5,810 bases of DNA from an uncultured Lachnospiraceae bacterium (GTDB lineage: Bacteria; Bacillota; Clostridia; Lachnospirales; Lachnospiraceae), in NCBI GenBank assembly GCA_910584115.1, contig CAJTYN010000007.1:34595-40404 (forward strand), given 5' to 3'. This document shows, piece by piece, positions 1 through 5,303 of the stretch. Under the pieces are notes generated by a model, which had not been told where the DNA came from, did no database searches, and saw only the letters and a program-made list of their open reading frames with translations. Position 1 is the first letter of the stretch, and each line of letters starts with the position of its first letter. Made by a program: the position numbers and the translations under genes.

Positions 1-64
1 TGCCCTCTCCCTCTTGATATTCCTCCAGATCCACGATCGCATATATCTTATCCATCACTTCCAT
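1..64 (-). CDS. 5' end of an unidentified CDS, third gene of the glycan-type operon (partial)
   Basis: Only the first 21 codons lie in the window; the protein begins MEVMDKIYAIVDLEEYQEGEG. The ATG at 64 overlaps the TGA of the preceding gene by one base (TGATG), which suggests translational coupling, and an AAAGGA lies about 10 bases upstream. A second in-frame ATG at 55 is possible but has poorer spacing. The position as third gene after a methyltransferase and a kinase-like protein suggests another polysaccharide-cluster protein, possibly a glycosyltransferase, but no motif is visible in so short a stretch and I do not assign a function. Confidence 0.6.
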   Translation of the reverse strand, partial: MEVMDKIYAIVDLEEYQEGEG

Positions 65-1368
65 CACTGTTTTTTCCTTTCGACCAGCCTGCGGTATGCA
101 CGGTATGCCTTCCAGGCCTTGGTATTTTCCATCTCGCGGATCTGCCTGCGGTATCGCTCACGCATCGCCGCCTGCTGCCGCGTTTTCTCTAACAGTCTTT
201 CCATCACATAGGGATCCGCCTGGTAGATCCGCAGGGAGATCAAAAGCCGCGTGGCCCCGTGCTCGATCTCCTGGATGATGAGCTGGGGATCGTCTTTGGG
301 AAAATAGACCGTATCCCCCTCCATGCGGTGGCCGTTGGCCGTAAACTTCGCCGGCAGCTCCCGTCCGCCCCCGCAGATGAAATGCAGCTTCTCCAGGACG
401 CAGATCCCCGGTTCCATCCCCGGATCCAGACGGATCCCCTGCACGTCCTCCGGGATCTGGATCTCGGCCTGGACCGCCCCCTTTTCCATGCTGATCCGGT
501 AAGAGTCCGCCGCCGCGTACCCCGCCCCTCTGTCGTAGAAGACCTGCAGGGTCTCGTTGCTGATATGATAGCGCTCCCGCTCGATCATCTCATTCAGGCG
601 CAGCTTCCCGGCGGCAAATTCCCCGAACACCTCATGGAGGGGCACATGGCCCCGGTTGATGTACTGCTGGAAAGACTGCTCCATCCGCTCGTAGACAGCG
701 ATCTCCTCCGCCGTGATCCCCGCCCATGAAAACAGATCCGCCTCTTCCAAGATGGCTCGGCTCCCTTTCGTGTGGATGTGATAATGGAGGATCCTGTACA
801 CCAGATAGTTGACCGGGATCGGAAAGTCGAAGCACCATTCATAGTCGATCACGGTCATGGGGTCGCCTATGATCACATTGCTGCAGATCAGGTCGATGTC
901 CGTGATCCGAGTGCTTCTCATACTCTCCGTGCCCTCCGGAAGCTCCACGTCCCCGAACACCTCCCGGAACTTATCCGTCATGACGAAATCCATCCCCACG
1001 TCCGGATCCGCCGCCGGCCGGCGCACGATCTCGATGAAATTTTTCAGCTCCCGGACGACGCCTTCCGTCTGCCCGGCTTCCAAGAGCCTGTCCAGCTTTT
1101 CCTCCAGCGTCTCCCCCTGGACGTATGCGAGCTCCACGCTCCCGTCATCCAGCCTTTTGCCCGCGTTCATGGCGTACCCATATTCCCCGTAGATCTGATC
1201 TAAGCCCGCCTCCCAGCGGCTCAAGTCCTCCAGATGCTGCCGGGCCGCCGGGTGCATGGGGATCTTCATCACTGTCCGGTTTCCCGCCTCGTCCTGCAGG
1301 ATATCCGTCCGTATGGAAAAACAGTCCGCCCGGTCGTTGGAGTATTTGGTAAATACGATCTTCTTCAT
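64..1368 (-). CDS. Kinase-fold-like (APH/LPS-kinase-like) protein of a glycan biosynthesis operon
   Basis: This 434-residue cytosolic protein has no signal peptide. Its N-terminal half carries traces of a protein-kinase/aminoglycoside-phosphotransferase fold: a VMKI strand with Lys35, a catalytic-loop-like TDIDLICSNV (156-165, Asp157/Asp159 and Asn164), then VIDYEW (173-178) in the position of the metal-binding DFG/IDFE motif. Residues about 295-385 look like a beta-rich domain (NGHRMEGDTVYFPKDDPQ). The last 45 residues are highly basic and helical, ending NTKAWKAYRAYRRLVERKK, similar to the tails and linkers seen in many polysaccharide-cluster glycosyltransferases. Its ATG overlaps the methyltransferase stop by four bases (ATGA) and is preceded by GGAGGGA, so the two are translated together. 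The substrate is unknown; it could phosphorylate a sugar or lipid carrier, or be a non-catalytic partner of the methyltransferase. The kinase-fold assignment is inferred from motifs alone. Confidence 0.8.
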   Translation of the reverse strand: MKKIVFTKYSNDRADCFSIRTDILQDEAGNRTVMKIPMHPAARQHLEDLSRWEAGLDQIYGEYGYAMNAGKRLDDGSVELAYVQGETLEEKLDRLLEAGQTEGVVRELKNFIEIVRRPAADPDVGMDFVMTDKFREVFGDVELPEGTESMRSTRITDIDLICSNVIIGDPMTVIDYEWCFDFPIPVNYLVYRILHYHIHTKGSRAILEEADLFSWAGITAEEIAVYERMEQSFQQYINRGHVPLHEVFGEFAAGKLRLNEMIERERYHISNETLQVFYDRGAGYAAADSYRISMEKGAVQAEIQIPEDVQGIRLDPGMEPGICVLEKLHFICGGGRELPAKFTANGHRMEGDTVYFPKDDPQLIIQEIEHGATRLLISLRIYQADPYVMERLLEKTRQQAAMRERYRRQIREMENTKAWKAYRAYRRLVERKKQ

Positions 1369-2312
1369 GACTGTCCCTCCTTTTTCAAGATGACTAGAAA
1401 CGAGTTGGCAAATTGCGTGAACAGGCCGTCCTGGATCAGCGTATCCAGCGTGCGCCCCTCTGAGAATGCCAGGATGCGCTCCCTGTCATAATTGGGGAAA
1501 TTCTCCCCGATCTCCCCGGGCTTTGGCAGATAGTCGTCCGAATAGATCACCATCGGCAGCTTGTAGTCGGGGAAGGGATAGTAAAAGTCCGCCGTAAGGC
1601 CCCCCGCCTGCTCGATGATCGCACACAGCGCCGGCCGTGAAAATGTGCGCACATGTTGGGCAGCCGGGTAGCCTTCCAGCCCTTCGTAATAGGTCCCCAC
1701 ATGGTCCTCCGAAGATCCCGACCAGTATTTCAGCCCGATCCTGTTCTCGATCGCCAGAGCGATCTGCCCGCCGGGTCTTAAGTGGCTGGCCGCCTGCCGG
1801 AGCATGTCCACATAGGGATCGTTCCCGCCGATGTATCCCTTTGCATACTCGAACACTCCGATCAGCGTGATCAGGTCGAACAGCCCCAGCTCTTTTTCGA
1901 TGTCCTGGTAATTGCCCACCTGGATCTCAACGTTCTCCATCTCCCGATTTCTGTAGGCGTTGATCAGGCTGCGCTTCCTGGAGAGCTCCACGCAGGTCAC
2001 GCTCTTGGCCCGCTCGGCCAGGGCGCCCGTGAGCGCGCCGCAGCCCGCCCCGATCTCCAGGACTGTATCCTCCCGGGTGAGCGGCAGCCAGCTGATGATA
2101 TTCTGGCGGATCCGCGAGAAATGATACAGCACCGGCCAGCTCTTTTTCTGGGCGATCACCTGGTCGTAGTCTTCTTTTCCATAGTCTTTCGCGATCTGGA
2201 GCAGTTCATCCTCCACATCTCCGTCGCTGTACAGGTCCTCCCCCGGATACCAGGTGTAGTGGAGGGTCACGCCCCCGATCTTCTCCTTTTCTGTCGATCC
2301 TCTTGACTCCAT
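1365..2312 (-). CDS. Class I SAM-dependent methyltransferase, surface-glycan cluster type
   Basis: This 315-residue protein has a clear Rossmann methyltransferase core. Motif I is VLEIGAGCGALT (84-95), the acidic ribose-binding end of strand 2 is Glu109 in CVEL, NYQDIE lies at 134-139, the strand-4 region is FDLITLIGVFEY (145-156), and LRPGG lies at 178-182. The N-terminal segment (TLHYTWYPGEDLYSDGDVEDELL) is a lead-in I associate with methyltransferases of Lachnospiraceae polysaccharide clusters. Residues after about 190 (GLKYWSGSSEDH, TFSRPAL) form the substrate side. The ATG at 2312 is the first possible start because an in-frame TAA lies just upstream; a GGAG sits 10 bases before it. It is the first gene of a coupled operon with the kinase-like protein. 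The likely role is methylation of a glycan or lipid-linked sugar, but the acceptor cannot be read from the sequence. Confidence 0.9.
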   Translation of the reverse strand: MESRGSTEKEKIGGVTLHYTWYPGEDLYSDGDVEDELLQIAKDYGKEDYDQVIAQKKSWPVLYHFSRIRQNIISWLPLTREDTVLEIGAGCGALTGALAERAKSVTCVELSRKRSLINAYRNREMENVEIQVGNYQDIEKELGLFDLITLIGVFEYAKGYIGGNDPYVDMLRQAASHLRPGGQIALAIENRIGLKYWSGSSEDHVGTYYEGLEGYPAAQHVRTFSRPALCAIIEQAGGLTADFYYPFPDYKLPMVIYSDDYLPKPGEIGENFPNYDRERILAFSEGRTLDTLIQDGLFTQFANSFLVILKKEGQS

Positions 2313-2354
2313 CTTTTATCTACTCCATTTTTTTCAGATTTAGATTATGTCTAT

Positions 2355-2400
2355 CTTTATCATTATACACAAGAAATATCCAAAATTCCATCAAAACCTT
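2355..2400 (-). promoter_or_regulatory. Predicted promoter of the methyltransferase operon
   Basis: On the minus strand a perfect TATAAT lies at 2367-2362, about 50 bases upstream of the methyltransferase ATG. The -35 is poor: TTGATG occurs but 21 bases away, and at 17-18 bases there is only GGAATT or TGGAAT. The region is AT-rich and it is the only good -10 in the gap before the operon. Transcription would begin near 2355, leaving a leader of about 43 bases. Confidence 0.5.
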
Positions 2401-2406
2401 GGAGGT

Positions 2407-2429
2407 GTACTTTTCTGCGAGAAAAGTAC
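2407..2429. repeat. Perfect 10-bp inverted repeat (hairpin) in the intergenic region
   Basis: The arms GTACTTTTCT and AGAAAAGTAC are exact reverse complements around a 3-base GCG loop. No T-tract follows on either strand, so it is not an ordinary intrinsic terminator. It lies upstream of the TATAAT promoter of the methyltransferase operon and at the edge of a GC-richer block (2430-2520) with further hairpins. It may be the end of a dispersed intergenic repeat unit or a protein-binding palindrome. Confidence 0.8.
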
Positions 2430-2520
2430 CAAAAGCGCCGGGTGATCACGATCTCCCCCGGACCCCTTTAAAACGCTCTGCGGGTTGGTCAGGGCGTGGA
2501 TGGGTCTTCAGAGACGCTCC
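2430..2520. repeat. GC-rich hairpin block, candidate dispersed intergenic repeat
   Basis: This block contains two further imperfect stems: CCGGG at 2438-2442 with CCCGG at 2457-2461, and CGCTCTG at 2474-2480 with CAGAGACG (one bulged A) at 2509-2516. It is GC-richer than the AT-rich DNA on both sides. ORFs crossing it on either strand have no ribosome binding site and an unnatural composition (for example PKAPGDHDLPRTPLKRSAGW). I infer repetitive non-coding DNA of REP or MITE type, acquired with the adjacent perfect hairpin. Only a genome-wide copy count can confirm this. Confidence 0.45.
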
Positions 2521-2844
2521 AGTGTAGGTTATACTAGATTTTAACATATTATCTATTTTCAGACAATAGAGGATGGCTATCCTTTCCCCTAACCCCTCTC
2601 CTTCTGACGGGGAAGCGGACGCACAGACAGCTTTTACGACTATGACATTCTCATAGCCGGAAGGCGGAGTATGACCATAAGCATTGGAAGACATGGAGAG
2701 CAGAAAAGGCAGTGAAGATAAAACTCGCTTAATTGATACAAAGGGCAAAAACAGAATGACCGCAAGACCACTGAAATAGATGCCTTTTTCTTTTTGCGTA
2801 TCATTCCATGTTCATTGAAATGTATGGATATGAGTGGACCCACC
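2521..2844. other. Gene-poor intergenic stretch between the lysR stop and the hairpin block
   Basis: No ORF here has a convincing start signal or recognisable protein. Visible structure: an inverted repeat CTATGA/TCATAG with a 5-base loop at 2640-2656, a pyrimidine-rich run near 2586-2605 (CCCCTAACCCCTCTCC), and a weak stem CATTCC/GAAATG at about 2803-2823. No hairpin followed by a T-run is present for lysR on the minus strand, so where its transcript ends is unclear and read-through towards the methyltransferase operon cannot be excluded. The sequence has the look of non-coding repeat or decayed DNA. Confidence 0.5.
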
Positions 2845-3741
2845 TCATAGGATCTCTTTTTGTGTTTCTTTCAGTTGTGCCATGAATTTTTCAGACGCTT
2901 TAGAAAACACCTGGTATTTTTTCCATATAATGCACATCCCATCTTCTCTTCGTGGGTTGAGGGGGCGGAAACAGAGATCACTGTTTCCGGAAGTATTGAT
3001 GATCTTATCAAATCCGATCGCGTAGCCCAGACCCTCATCTACCATCAGGGAAGCATTAAAAAGCAGGTTATAAGTCGCGACGACCTCCAACTCTGATATT
3101 TCACGCTGTATCCAGGACGTCAATGCACCGGATGGATATTCCTGCCTTGACAGGATCAGCGGCTTATCCCATAGATCTTCCGGCGAGATATCCTGTTTTG
3201 CAGCAAGGGGAGAATCTTTCCTCATCAGCACGCCCCAGACATCGGTAAGAGGTATCTTGATATGGTTATATTTTGCCTGGTCTACGGCACCAAATACAAG
3301 GCCGAAATCGATCAGCCCTTTTTCAAGCTGCTCCATGACAAACGCTGCATTGCCGCTTGCGATGTGGTAGTGGATCCCCGGATATGTCCGGTATAGCTCC
3401 CTCGCGGCTTTTGCTATCAGACGGACAGCGTCCGTTTCGCCGGTCCCGATATAGACATCCCCAACGACGATCTCGTCCGAAAGCGCGATCTCGCGTTCTG
3501 TTTTATGGACGAGGTTTAAGATCTCTTCCGCGCGCTTTCTGAGGATCATGCCTTCTTCTGTCAATGTGACTTTTCTGGAACCCTTGGTGCCGCGGATCAA
3601 AAGCTGCTTGCCCAGTTCTTTCTCCATTGCCTTTATCTGAGTGGAAAGGGTCGGCTGGGAAAGATGGAGGGATTGCGCTGCACGGACAATGCTCTGTTCT
3701 CTTGCCACTGCAAGAAAATATTGGAGTACACGTAATTCCAT
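2845..3741 (-). CDS. LysR-type transcriptional regulator
   Basis: A 298-residue protein, normal length for the LysR family. Residues 1-62 form the winged helix-turn-helix (LQYFLAVAREQSIVRAAQSL, then LSQPTLSTQIKAMEKELG), residues 63-88 the linker helix, and about 90-295 the two-lobed effector-binding domain (WGVLMRKDSPLA at 169-180, MVDEGLGYAIGF at 233-244). An AAGGAG lies 8 bases before the ATG. The only cysteines are at 257 and 270, so the OxyR-type Cys199/Cys208 peroxide switch is absent although the operator resembles ATAG-N7-CTAT sites. It is divergent from a lipoprotein gene with a 143-bp shared region carrying two T-N11-A boxes, and the same box pair recurs before the next gene. It is therefore the likely activator of both plus-strand promoters and an autorepressor. 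The effector is unknown. Confidence 0.95.
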   Translation of the reverse strand: MELRVLQYFLAVAREQSIVRAAQSLHLSQPTLSTQIKAMEKELGKQLLIRGTKGSRKVTLTEEGMILRKRAEEILNLVHKTEREIALSDEIVVGDVYIGTGETDAVRLIAKAARELYRTYPGIHYHIASGNAAFVMEQLEKGLIDFGLVFGAVDQAKYNHIKIPLTDVWGVLMRKDSPLAAKQDISPEDLWDKPLILSRQEYPSGALTSWIQREISELEVVATYNLLFNASLMVDEGLGYAIGFDKIINTSGNSDLCFRPLNPRREDGMCIIWKKYQVFSKASEKFMAQLKETQKEIL

Positions 3742-3768
3742 GTGATATTCTCCTTCTTGGTTTTCTAC

Positions 3769-3797
3769 ATCATAGCACAGAACTGAATAGGTTTAAA
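3769..3797 (-). promoter_or_regulatory. Predicted lysR promoter, overlapping a LysR box
   Basis: On the minus strand a TATGAT -10 lies at 3774-3769 and a TTTAAA -35 at 3797-3792, with a 17-bp spacer. The start site would be near 3762, giving a short leader before the ATG at 3741. The -35 lies wholly inside the ATAG-N7-CTAT box at 3787-3801, so a regulator bound there would block its own promoter, the common negative autoregulation of LysR genes. Confidence 0.55.
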
Positions 3798-3801
3798 CTA
3801 T
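3787..3801. promoter_or_regulatory. LysR box 1, recognition site of the divergent promoter
   Basis: ATAG-GTTTAAA-CTAT is an interrupted palindrome of the T-N11-A LysR type. Its centre is about 66 bases upstream of the predicted start site of the lipoprotein gene, the usual place for the high-affinity recognition site. A near-identical copy is at 4276-4290. Confidence 0.7.
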
Positions 3802-3816
3802 TTAAAACGATAAAAT

Positions 3817-3831
3817 ATAAATATTTACTAT
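3817..3831. promoter_or_regulatory. LysR box 2, activation site of the divergent promoter
   Basis: ATAA-ATATTTA-CTAT is a weaker half-matching T-N11-A box exactly 30 bp (about three helical turns) from box 1. It covers the predicted -35 of the lipoprotein promoter, centred near -36, as expected for a LysR activation site contacting RNA polymerase. Confidence 0.65.
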
Positions 3832-3853
3832 TGATCGGATCGGTCGTTATGAT
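3825..3853 (+). promoter_or_regulatory. Predicted promoter of the truncated lipoprotein gene
   Basis: A -35 of TTACTA (3825-3830) and a -10 of TATGAT (3848-3853) are separated by 17 bp. The -35 is poor, consistent with dependence on an activator, and it overlaps LysR box 2. The start site would be near 3860, leaving about 25 bases of leader with AAGGAGG at 3871-3877, 7 bases before the ATG at 3885. Confidence 0.65.
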
Positions 3854-3884
3854 CTAGTCAAAAGAAAAACAAGGAGGTTTATCC

Positions 3885-4103
3885 ATGTGGAAAAACAGAT
3901 CAGTTTCTGGACTGTTGCTATTAACGTCTGTCTTGTGTTTAGCGGGATGCAGAAATGCGGAGACAGATCAGATGACAGTGGGCGGCCAGGATAAAGAAAC
4001 TTTAGTTTCTGAGGAAAATATGGAAACGGAAAACTTAGAAAATGTGCTGTTGACCAATGAGATCATGGAATTTTGGCTCTTTTGTTTACGGACCCGCTTG
4101 TAG
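3885..4103 (+). pseudogene. Truncated lipoprotein gene, 5' remnant fused out of frame to foreign sequence
   Basis: The ORF begins with a strong AAGGAGG site and a good lipoprotein signal peptide: basic MWKNR, a hydrophobic core, and lipobox LAGC with Cys22 as the lipidation site. A polar acidic linker rich in Glu, Thr and Asn follows (to about residue 58), as in surface-tethered domains of Gram-positive lipoproteins. The expected globular domain is missing. After about residue 60 the sequence becomes FWLFCLRTRL and stops, because from there the DNA encodes an ABC permease tail in another frame. The full-length ancestor may have been a secreted flavodoxin-like or cyclophilin-like lipoprotein, as its promoter matches that of the next gene, but this is inference. 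A 72-residue product could still be made and anchored, with no evident function. Confidence 0.7.
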
Positions 4104-4270
4104 CGGCGCTTCTCAGGCGATTTGGGATCAGCGATTTTTCAGGAAAGCCGTCTGCCCTGGATATCATGCTCCCGATCGTGGCGGTAACGGGGCTGTTTAT
4201 GTTTTTTGCATGGCTTAGCGCGGAGAAAATAAGGAAAATGCGGCTTACGGTATTGGTCGCCCAGCAGTGA
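4061..4270 (+). pseudogene. 3' remnant of an FtsX-type ABC transporter permease
   Basis: After an in-frame TGA at 4058-4060 the frame reads DHGILALLFTDPLVAALL and then one strong membrane helix (LPIVAVTGLFMFFAWLSA), ending in a basic KIRKMRLTVLVAQQ tail. One final membrane helix followed by a short K/R-rich cytosolic end is how MacB/FtsX-family permeases finish. Only about 69 codons remain; there is no ribosome binding site and no ATG, and a TTG at 4073 is the only early start-like codon. It is best read as the surviving end of a permease gene whose upstream part was lost in the event that cut the lipoprotein gene. The family call rests on tail architecture and is moderately certain. Confidence 0.55.
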
Positions 4271-4275
4271 TCTCC

Positions 4276-4290
4276 ATAGGTTTTTACTAT
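4276..4290. promoter_or_regulatory. LysR box 1 copy, recognition site of the second promoter
   Basis: ATAG-GTTTTTA-CTAT matches the box at 3787-3801 in all but two spacer bases. It begins six bases after the permease remnant stop and is centred near -65 of the predicted start site of the cyclophilin-like lipoprotein gene. Confidence 0.7.
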
Positions 4291-4305
4291 TGAGGTCAAT
4301 CAAAT

Positions 4306-4320
4306 ATAAGTATTTGCTAT
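4306..4320. promoter_or_regulatory. LysR box 2 copy, activation site of the second promoter
   Basis: ATAA-GTATTTG-CTAT matches the box at 3817-3831 in all but two spacer bases and lies the same 30 bp from its partner. It overlaps the predicted -35 at 4314-4319. The 46-bp blocks 3787-3832 and 4276-4321 align without gaps at 36 of 46 positions, with mismatches concentrated between the boxes, so the boxes look selectively conserved. Confidence 0.65.
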
Positions 4321-4341
4321 TTTTCTAAAAAAGGATACAAT
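4314..4341 (+). promoter_or_regulatory. Predicted promoter of the cyclophilin-like lipoprotein operon
   Basis: A -35 of TTGCTA (4314-4319) and a -10 of TACAAT (4336-4341) are separated by 16 bp. The start site would be near 4348, about 22 bases before the ATG at 4370. The -10 covers the alternative upstream ATG at 4340, which would then not be transcribed from this promoter. Confidence 0.65.
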
Positions 4342-4357
4342 GAAAGCAAAGAAGAGT

Positions 4358-4363
4358 GGAGGA
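4358..4363 (+). promoter_or_regulatory. Ribosome binding site that fixes the lipoprotein start at 4370
   Basis: GGAGGA lies about 6-7 bases before the ATG at 4370. It is too close to the ATG at 4367 and is downstream of the ATG at 4340. It therefore selects the start that gives a clean signal peptide (MRKDVLAILG). Confidence 0.7.
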
Positions 4364-4369
4364 CACATG

Positions 4370-4945
4370 ATGAGAAAAGATGTTTTGGCGATACTTGGCG
4401 TGGTCCTTGCAGCGGGGATGTTATTGGCCGGATGCGGCGTCGCAGTTGAGGAAAAAGATCCTCACGCGGAAGAAACCCAGGCGTCTGTTCTGCAGACAGA
4501 AAATGATGGACCGGAAGCGGACGCGTCCCGGGCAGCGGCAGATCTGCTCGTCCGGTTCGGGGACAGCGGGGAAGCCTTTTCCCTGCATCCTTATGATAAT
4601 GATACCGCGGCGGCGATCGCGAAACATGTGGGGACCAGTGACTGGCGGCTGCCGATCTACCATTATGATGACTATGATCATTGGGAGGTCATGCAGTATT
4701 ATGATATTCCGAGCCGCTATGAGATCCCCTCTGCCCCGGAGAGTATCACGGAGGAAAGCGCCGGGATGGTCTATTATTCTGAACCGAACCGTATCATCCT
4801 TTTTTATCAGGATGCAGAGGTTGCTGCTGAATATACGCCGGTGGGATATTTTGACTATTCGGAGGGATTTTTGGAAGCTGTCCAGAACAACCCCGTACTG
4901 GAAGGGTGGGGAAATAAGATCGTTGTGATCAGTGATGGTGAATGA
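4370..4945 (+). CDS. Cyclophilin-like domain lipoprotein
   Basis: From the ATG at 4370 the product is 191 residues. It has a lipoprotein signal peptide (MRK, hydrophobic core, lipobox LLAGC with Cys22), an acidic low-complexity linker (about 23-57), and a compact domain from about 58 to 188. That domain contains RFGDSGEAFSLHPYDNDTAA, DWRLPIYHYDDYDHWE, GMVYYSEPNRIILFYQD and YTPVGYFDYSEGFLEAV. The order (variable strand with small charged turn, YDNDTA, LP, then Y-x-x-P-N-x-I-x-L-F-Y and TPVGY) matches the bacterial cyclophilin-like fold family (PF18050-type), often found beside LysR genes and secreted flavodoxins. It probably acts outside the membrane as a tethered protein; prolyl-isomerase activity is not expected from these motifs and the role is unknown. 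It has its own LysR operator and overlaps the next gene by four bases. A longer start at 4340 (201 residues) is less likely. Confidence 0.85.
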   Translation: MRKDVLAILGVVLAAGMLLAGCGVAVEEKDPHAEETQASVLQTENDGPEADASRAAADLLVRFGDSGEAFSLHPYDNDTAAAIAKHVGTSDWRLPIYHYDDYDHWEVMQYYDIPSRYEIPSAPESITEESAGMVYYSEPNRIILFYQDAEVAAEYTPVGYFDYSEGFLEAVQNNPVLEGWGNKIVVISDGE

Positions 4946-5223
4946 GCAGGATAAAAGGGATGAGGGAAATGGGACCAGAACAGACAATAGGGTATGATCC
5001 GAAAGAGGCAGTGATCCAGAATTTAAGGGATGCGGGATGCAGCCTGGATACGATCCGGTGCTTCATGGGACATTTTGACAGGGGCGACTGGAAGGATCAG
5101 CTAAGTTTGCTGGAGGAACACAGAGAGAGTATCCTCAGCAGGGTACATGAGGAAGAAAAACGGATCGACTGTCTGGACTATCTGGTATACCAGATCAAAA
5201 ACAGAAAGAAACAGGCACGATGA
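4942..5223 (+). CDS. Small helical protein resembling a MerR-family C-terminal dimerisation tail
   Basis: Up to 93 residues, cytosolic and highly charged. The core KEAVIQNLRDAGCSLDTIRCFMGHF is followed by a long helix, QLSLLEEHRESILSRVHEEEKRIDCLDYLVYQIKN. That helix resembles the coiled-coil dimerisation and effector tail of MerR regulators (LLEEHR...I..LDY..), but no DNA-binding helix-turn-helix is present. The protein is complete rather than cut, so it may be a stand-alone modulator or partner subunit. The ATG at 4942 overlaps the lipoprotein stop (ATGA), suggesting coupling. An internal ATG at 4969 (MGPEQ) has a better purine-rich upstream region (AAAAGGGATGAGG) and could be the real start, giving 84 residues. 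Cys33, Cys40 and Cys77 are present. The function is not known to me. Confidence 0.75.
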   Translation: MSRIKGMREMGPEQTIGYDPKEAVIQNLRDAGCSLDTIRCFMGHFDRGDWKDQLSLLEEHRESILSRVHEEEKRIDCLDYLVYQIKNRKKQAR

Positions 5224-5238
5224 AATATAAAAAAATTT

Positions 5239-5302
5239 AGGAGGAGATACCCAAAGGGTATACCTGTATGCCAAAGATCAGGCAAAAAGGAGGAGATCAG
5301 TA
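5239..5302 (+). promoter_or_regulatory. Leader with duplicated Shine-Dalgarno and hairpin before the DUF3737 gene
   Basis: AGGAGGAGAT occurs at 5239-5248 and again at 5288-5297. Between them is a perfect hairpin ATACCC-AAA-GGGTAT (5247-5261). The second copy is the ribosome binding site for the ATG at 5303. The first would serve the small ORF at 5268 only if the hairpin folds, which shortens the gap from about 23 to about 8 bases. No promoter is evident here, so DUF3737 is probably read from upstream. Confidence 0.5.
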
Positions 5303-5303
5303 A
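5268..5303 (+). CDS. Possible 11-codon leader ORF overlapping the DUF3737 start
   Basis: The ATG at 5268 opens MPKIRQKGGDQ and ends with TAA sharing its last base with the next ATG (TAATG at 5301-5305). The codons of the second Shine-Dalgarno encode its GGD. It may be a coupling leader peptide, a remnant of a duplicated gene start, or chance. There is no independent evidence of translation. Confidence 0.2.
   Translation: MPKIRQKGGDQ

Noticed and set aside
259..1203. Long plus-strand ORFs opposite the kinase-like gene
   Set aside because: They mirror the codon pattern of the minus-strand gene in GC-rich DNA and lack ribosome binding sites and protein-like motifs.
2407..2429. Intrinsic terminator
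   Set aside because: The hairpin is strong, but no T-run follows on either strand and no gene ends immediately before it.
2446..2748. 100-residue minus-strand ORF with a hydrophobic start (MPFVSIKRVLSSLPFLLSM)
   Set aside because: No ribosome binding site, the composition changes along its length, and it runs through the hairpin block; the signal-like start is most likely chance.
2640..2843. 67-residue minus-strand Cys/Leu-rich ORF directly after lysR
   Set aside because: No family features or start signal; reads like translated non-coding repeat DNA.
3885..4270. Programmed -1 frameshift joining the lipoprotein and permease frames into one protein
   Set aside because: No canonical slippery heptamer at 4067-4075, and a lipoprotein fused to the last helix of a permease makes no known product; a recombination scar is simpler.
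4421..4987. 188-residue minus-strand ORF antisense to the cyclophilin-like lipoprotein
   Set aside because: It is a shadow of the plus-strand gene, with no start signal and no recognisable domain.
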